Positions 59,753 to 64,000 of a stretch of DNA of 64,000 nt are shown piece after piece. Origin of the DNA: Vitis vinifera (Eukaryota > Streptophyta > Magnoliopsida > Vitales > Vitaceae); assembly GCF_030704535.1 (NCBI RefSeq), contig NC_081823.1, positions 1,334,501 to 1,398,500 on the forward strand, read 5' to 3'. Both the position numbers and the translations under genes were made by a program. Positions within the stretch are counted from its first letter, which is position 1; each line of letters starts with the position of its first letter. The notes beneath the pieces were generated by a model. It was not told the DNA's origin, made no database searches, and saw only the letters and a list, made by a program, of their open reading frames with translations.

Positions 59753-62219
59753 TCACTTCTTTCCTCGCAGCTTCACACCAAGAGCCCTTTCCAGTTTGGT
59801 GATTATCTGTTGATTTGGAATGGCTTTTCCTGACTCATACTCTTGTATCACTTGGGGCTTCTCATTAATCATCTGCAAAATATAACAACGATCAAAGTGA
59901 TATTAGATTAAGTACGAACTAGGAACAGAGCCGGACAAAAAGAAGGAGAGATACTTGAGCTAGTTGAGCCTGGGTGAGTTTCTTATCCAGTCGAGCTTGC
60001 ATGATGCTTTTCTTCAGTTCGGTTGGTACACGTTCATCTGTAGTCAAATTTAGATATCACATGAGATAGATTTTAGCATAATGTGGGAAGTCATAGGTTC
60101 AGATGATACTGAAGGCAGAAGGGAATGATATGACAATAGCTGCAAGCAGGGCAACATATATGCTGGAGGGCTGGAGAATAATTTCAACTAGGAGAATGGA
60201 TGACAAAACATTTGATTCAACAAAGAAAGGTCTTTCTCCATAAAACCATCAGTCATCTCCATGAAGGTAATCTAATTACTGAATATCTTCCTTTCATATC
60301 TTAATATTTGCTTGGTCACTCTTTTATAGCCTCATAATATTCATGGAATAAAAAGGTAATCAACATGTCAAATCAATTGAATATCTAACACCAGCTGTGT
60401 CTCATAAATAAGTTCAATGAGATTCTTAAGATAAAAAAATATGGATTAGTATACCTTGGTATTGACAAGAAAAATTACGATATTTAGCACCACGGTATAC
60501 AAATCAATACCAATGTCATTTACACAATTTACCAAAGGCCATTGCTCATTCAACACCCATGTTAAGTTTAAAAGTGATCCACCTTTCTTAAAGCTTACAA
60601 GGAGTGCTATCATTTTTATCCATTCCTTGCCAAACCATTTTGCTAATTTTTCTCTACCCAAGAGTGGATAGCAAACAACAATCCACCAAAAGCATAGGCG
60701 AAACAATTTGAACACGGGACATCAACCCAAACCCAACTTATGGGCATTAGTGTCCAAGCAACATCATATACAATATCAAAAAATGTATTTAGTTTATCAA
60801 CCAATAAATCAAGAGATGCCACAAACTAAACTACGTAGCACAATTTGAAAGTGCATGCTTGAAAATTGTTTAGCTTGGGTTGTTCCTTCCCTCGGTCTCC
60901 TCGTTTTAGATAAACATGGAGCCAAGCACATGGTTTCTTTTGTAAAGGGTTTTTTTACCCGATTGAGTTGTACATTGTTGCATATTTTGTACAAGTTCTT
61001 GTTTCATACATACTCTGTCTAGCTATTTTGCTACTCCTCTCAGTTTTTTTTTTAGATCATTCATTGTATTTTGGACTGACTATTCATATCCTTCACTTGC
61101 ACTTACATTTCATATCAATGAATAGTTCGTTTCTCTAGTGTTTTAGAGACAGAAACACAGATGTACTCACGAGTAAGATTCTCTGTTTCTTCATCAAGCT
61201 TCCTTGTGTTCAAAGAAGTGCTGCTAGAGGCAGCTCTGTTTGTCCCTGCACTTGCTGCAGCAGAAAATAGAAATCATCAAGAAATAAGACTGGTTCAAAT
61301 AATAATAATAAAAAAGATTTAAAAGTTTATTTTCTTTGATACCCAAAATTTGAAAGAAATCAGATAGAAATTAAACCATCAAAGGATTTCACTCTGTTTC
61401 TTTTGCTATGTGTTCTAAGCAACCAAGCAGAAGATAAAGCCTTACAAAATAAAGAAATAAGACTAGATTCCCATATAGTAAAAAATGATTAAGATTTTCA
61501 TTTGTTTCCCTAGTCTTGCATTTTCCAAGCAACCAAACAGAGCATAACATCTTCAACTAAACTCATCGAGAGCTGAGCCTTGGCTTCCAAATAATGAGAA
61601 AGATTCAAAGTTGGATTTTTTATTTTATTTTATTTTATTTTATTTGTTCTTCAACCCACATTTTCTCAGCAAACAAATAAGCTTCTGGGTCCCAAATATT
61701 ACACAAAAACAAAAAGGGTTCATTCTCTTTCGTTTTTCCCATATTTTCTCAGCGATCAAACAGAAAATAACATCTTAAAAGTAAAATCATGAGAAATAAA
61801 CCTCAGTTCCCAGACAATGAAAAAACTGCATACCCCATTTTTTTCCATTTGCCCACATTTTTTCAACAACCAAACACAAACCAAAACCTCTAAAAAAACC
61901 ATCTTTGGTCGCCGAGAAAATCAAGGAAAAGTGAAACCCAGGAAACCCAAAACTCATCAACAACTCGTTAATCCATCGGAAAATAAAAAATATTTTTCGA
62001 TTCTCATTCTACCCTCCAAAGATTTCTTCGAAAAAAACAACGAAAAAAAATGGGGAAAGAAAGAGAAAGGGGAATACACTTCTTGACAGTCTCGATCTCG
62101 GCGCCCATGCGACGGGCGGCGTTGACGGCTTTCTCGTCCTTCTTGGCGGCGGCGTTGAGAGGCTTCTTCCGGATCACCACCGGTTCCCAGTCCTGCGTCA
62201 GAGGTCCGGTTCCTGCCAT
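59753..62219 (-). CDS. MBF1: Multiprotein bridging factor 1 (MBF1a/b type) transcription coactivator
   Basis: MBF1 links DNA-bound transcription factors to TBP and is tied to stress responses in plants. Four exons: 62078-62219, 61171-61254, 59955-60037 and 59753-59872, in frame, giving 142 residues, exactly the family length. The N-terminal MBF1 region reads [32 protein letters not shown]. The C-terminal helix-turn-helix (cro/C1 type) contains [33 protein letters not shown] and ends in the basic LRGKK. Exon 1 has two GT donors two bases apart. Using the second (exon ending AAGT) with the acceptor at 61255 gives KKSSAGTN, matching family spacing; the first would need a weaker AAG acceptor and lose one residue. 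The C-terminal sequence is of the constitutive MBF1a/b class. Confidence 0.95.
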
Positions 62220-63491
62220 TGTTGATTGCTTCTGCCTCACAAGCGAGGAAACGCTGCGTTTTATAACTTTGGGATTGTTTGTTTGCTGGGATTATACTAT
62301 CCTCTCTAGGGATGGCCTGGACCTGCACCAACACATAAGTATCCTTAGAAAAGGGACACTTGGCCCTGGTTTAAAATAACCTCTTCCCTTTAAAAAAAAA
62401 TAAAAATAAATAACATAAAAAGAAAGAAAGAGAGAGAGAGAGAGTTCTTGGAATTTTGATCTGAACTCGATCCAAATTAAGTGTTCTTCTTCCACATGTT
62501 TTTAGTAGTTTCCTGAGCGCCAAAGCAAGTCAATTATTCAGTCTCTCCTTCGTTAGGGTTTTCAACGGTACTTTCTCTCTCTCCCTTCTTCACTCTTTTC
62601 TCGATCCTAAATTTTTCTGATATGTGATTTTTGCATTTTAGTTAGGGCTTCTGTGAATTGATTTTGAGTACTGGTTTTATGGAGGTGGGTTTAATTTTTG
62701 GGGAGTTCATTAGCTATGGGATTTTAGGAAGAAGGGGAAAGTGTTGTTGGGGTAAGCCTCTCTAACAACACCAATTTTTGAAAGATTGGGGCACTGATTG
62801 ATGACATGTGGAGACCCAGATCCATCCTTGTATCCTTGCCAGAGGTTTGACTATTTTTCTTTTCAGTTCTTTATGTATTGTGATTGATGGTTCATTGTTT
62901 TTCTATTGCATGTATCTTGAATTTTGTTGAAATGGTGACACTTTGAAGTTTTAGTTGGAAACTGGGCTGAAGCCTATCGATTAATCAATTCCCTGGAATG
63001 GTTGGATCAAATTTTATGCAGTTTTATTATAGAATATATGTCTGTATCAATTATCTTATATTGTTGCAAGAACAGTTGGGTTTACTTGCGGGCACTTAGA
63101 TACGTAAGCTCAATTATTTTTTCCTATGTACTATACTACTATCTTGACCTTTAGAGTAAAGATTTGGGTTGCCATGGGATGGTTTTCTAATTAAGACAAT
63201 CTTCTTGCAAATCTTACAGTGCTTCCAATTACCTTATGTCTTTGTTTTTGTTGTGAATCAATGGACAATTCTAAGCTGAAAATATCCTCTCTCTCTCTTC
63301 TCTGTGTTTTGAGTGATCTGAATAATTAAGAATGTGAACTATGGGACTCTGACAATCAGACTTTTGTGTTTTTTCCCATTTCCTTTTTAACCATTTCTTG
63401 GGGAGAGAAATCTGTTTCTACCGTGTGACATCAAGGTTCACCATTCATCTAGAATCTTTTTATTTTTTGAATCTTTGATGGAACTATAGAA
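62220..63491. other. MBF1 upstream region and a possible divergent gene start
   Basis: A (GA)n tract lies at about 62424-62446. From about 62500 the plus strand looks like a transcript leader: 'ctctccttcgttagggttttcaacg' followed by a GT and a long T-rich, intron-like stretch. A short open piece starting ATGTGG at 62806 and ending before a GT at 62845 could be a first coding exon. There is no downstream exon in the window to test it, so no gene is called. Confidence 0.4.
62259..62265 (-). promoter_or_regulatory. TATA box of MBF1
   Basis: The minus strand reads TATAAAA about 40 bases upstream of the ATG at 62219, followed by GC-richer leader sequence. The implied leader is short, perhaps 10-20 bases. 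Positional inference only. Confidence 0.5.
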
Positions 63492-63982
63492 TGTTGGAAT
63501 TTTTATGTGTGGACTTACATAATCAATTTAATAATGTCATAAATCAGTGTTATTTATTTTTGCATTGTGGTCCATAATGGGACTGGACACATATTGTTGC
63601 TTGATTTTTTATGGGCTCACCCTAATTCACTTGACTGACCCATTAAGTCAAGTGGTGGTCCAAATAATGTGTGTGATATATATATATAGAGGTGTGTGCT
63701 TTTGGAGGTGGACGACTCTCTCTTTTGTTCTCTTTGAAGAACACTCCCGGCCACACACTCACACACTCACACACTCCACTGGACTGAATTTTGGGAGACA
63801 AGGGAAGAGTTCATTGATCGCTCATTCTCGGACCATCACGCACTCGGAAAGCAGATTATTGGATATCAAAGGAGAGCAGAAATGGCTTCCCAAAGCACGA
63901 ACCAAGGTAACGGATTGAATTTTGCTGGTAAATGCATGCTTAATTGTCAACATGTGATCCTATGCTATTTAAATTTTCATCA
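63492..63982 (+). repeat. 5' LTR of a second copia-type element (491 bp), body outside window
   Basis: Starts TGTTGG and ends ATCA, followed two bases later by the primer-binding site at 63985-63996. It contains a TATA-like run (gtgatatatatatatag, about 63674-63690), then a transcript-start-like region with CACACTCACACTC repeats, as expected for the R region. Its sequence is unrelated to the 187-bp LTR at the left of the window, so it is a different family. The internal region continues past 64000. Confidence 0.75.
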
Positions 63983-63984
63983 AT

Positions 63985-63996
63985 TGGTATCAGAGC
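63985..63996 (+). other. Primer-binding site (initiator tRNA-Met type)
   Basis: TGGTATCAGAGC two bases after the LTR end. This is the standard plant copia primer-binding site and the best evidence that the preceding sequence is a 5' LTR in plus orientation. Confidence 0.85.
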
Positions 63997-64000
63997 ATGC

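Overview
The window is nuclear DNA of a flowering plant. The genes have GT-AG introns and strongly plant-type products, the intergenic DNA is very AT-rich, and Ty1/copia, hAT and Tourist-like elements are present. Gene content and repeat style look like a woody eudicot, most likely grapevine (Vitis); this is a judgement from memory, with no database search behind it. No bacterial, phage, CRISPR or organelle features were seen. Exon coordinates were worked out by hand from splice signals and reading-frame continuity.

Layout, left to right. (1) 1-3126: an internally deleted, stop-containing Ty1/copia element on the minus strand. Its reverse transcriptase is split by a 562-bp hAT-type element with a perfect 8-bp target duplication. 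(2) 3714-11347 (+): the last eight exons of an APC6/CDC16 anaphase-promoting-complex gene, with the copia element lying in an upstream intron. (3) 12663-14647 (-): a four-exon pathogen-related protein gene. (4) 14.7-20.3 kb: AT-rich repeats, including a roughly 0.75-kb unit in tandem. (5) 20323-27060 (-): ALG2 mannosyltransferase with eight coding exons, one GC-AG intron and a 5'UTR intron. (6) 29295-29564 (+): a 58-residue, two-exon small membrane protein, easily missed because neither exon alone makes a long ORF. (7) 29.6-34.7 kb: repeats, including a 630-bp inverted-repeat element. (8) 34733-36681 (-): two tandem intronless DOG1-domain genes. (9) 38542-46412 (-): a 13-exon MRH1-type LRR receptor-like pseudokinase. 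(10) 46.4-52.3 kb: AT-rich spacer with a Tourist-like MITE. (11) 52344-58678 (+): a TLP7-type tubby-like F-box gene. (12) 59753-62219 (-): MBF1, a transcription coactivator. (13) 63492-63982 (+): a second copia-type 5' LTR with its primer-binding site, running out of the window.

The genes are ordinary housekeeping and regulatory plant genes (cell cycle, N-glycosylation, transcription, receptor signalling) with no sign of a shared pathway. The MRH1/DOG1 neighbourhood resembles Arabidopsis At4g18640-At4g18650 and looks like conserved microsynteny. I found no clear new biological system. The items most worth a second look are the 58-residue membrane protein, the in-frame 26-residue duplication in the receptor ectodomain, the nested transposons, the GC-AG intron in ALG2, and the 630-bp inverted-repeat element with about seven repeats of an NCCGTTGGATC-like motif.
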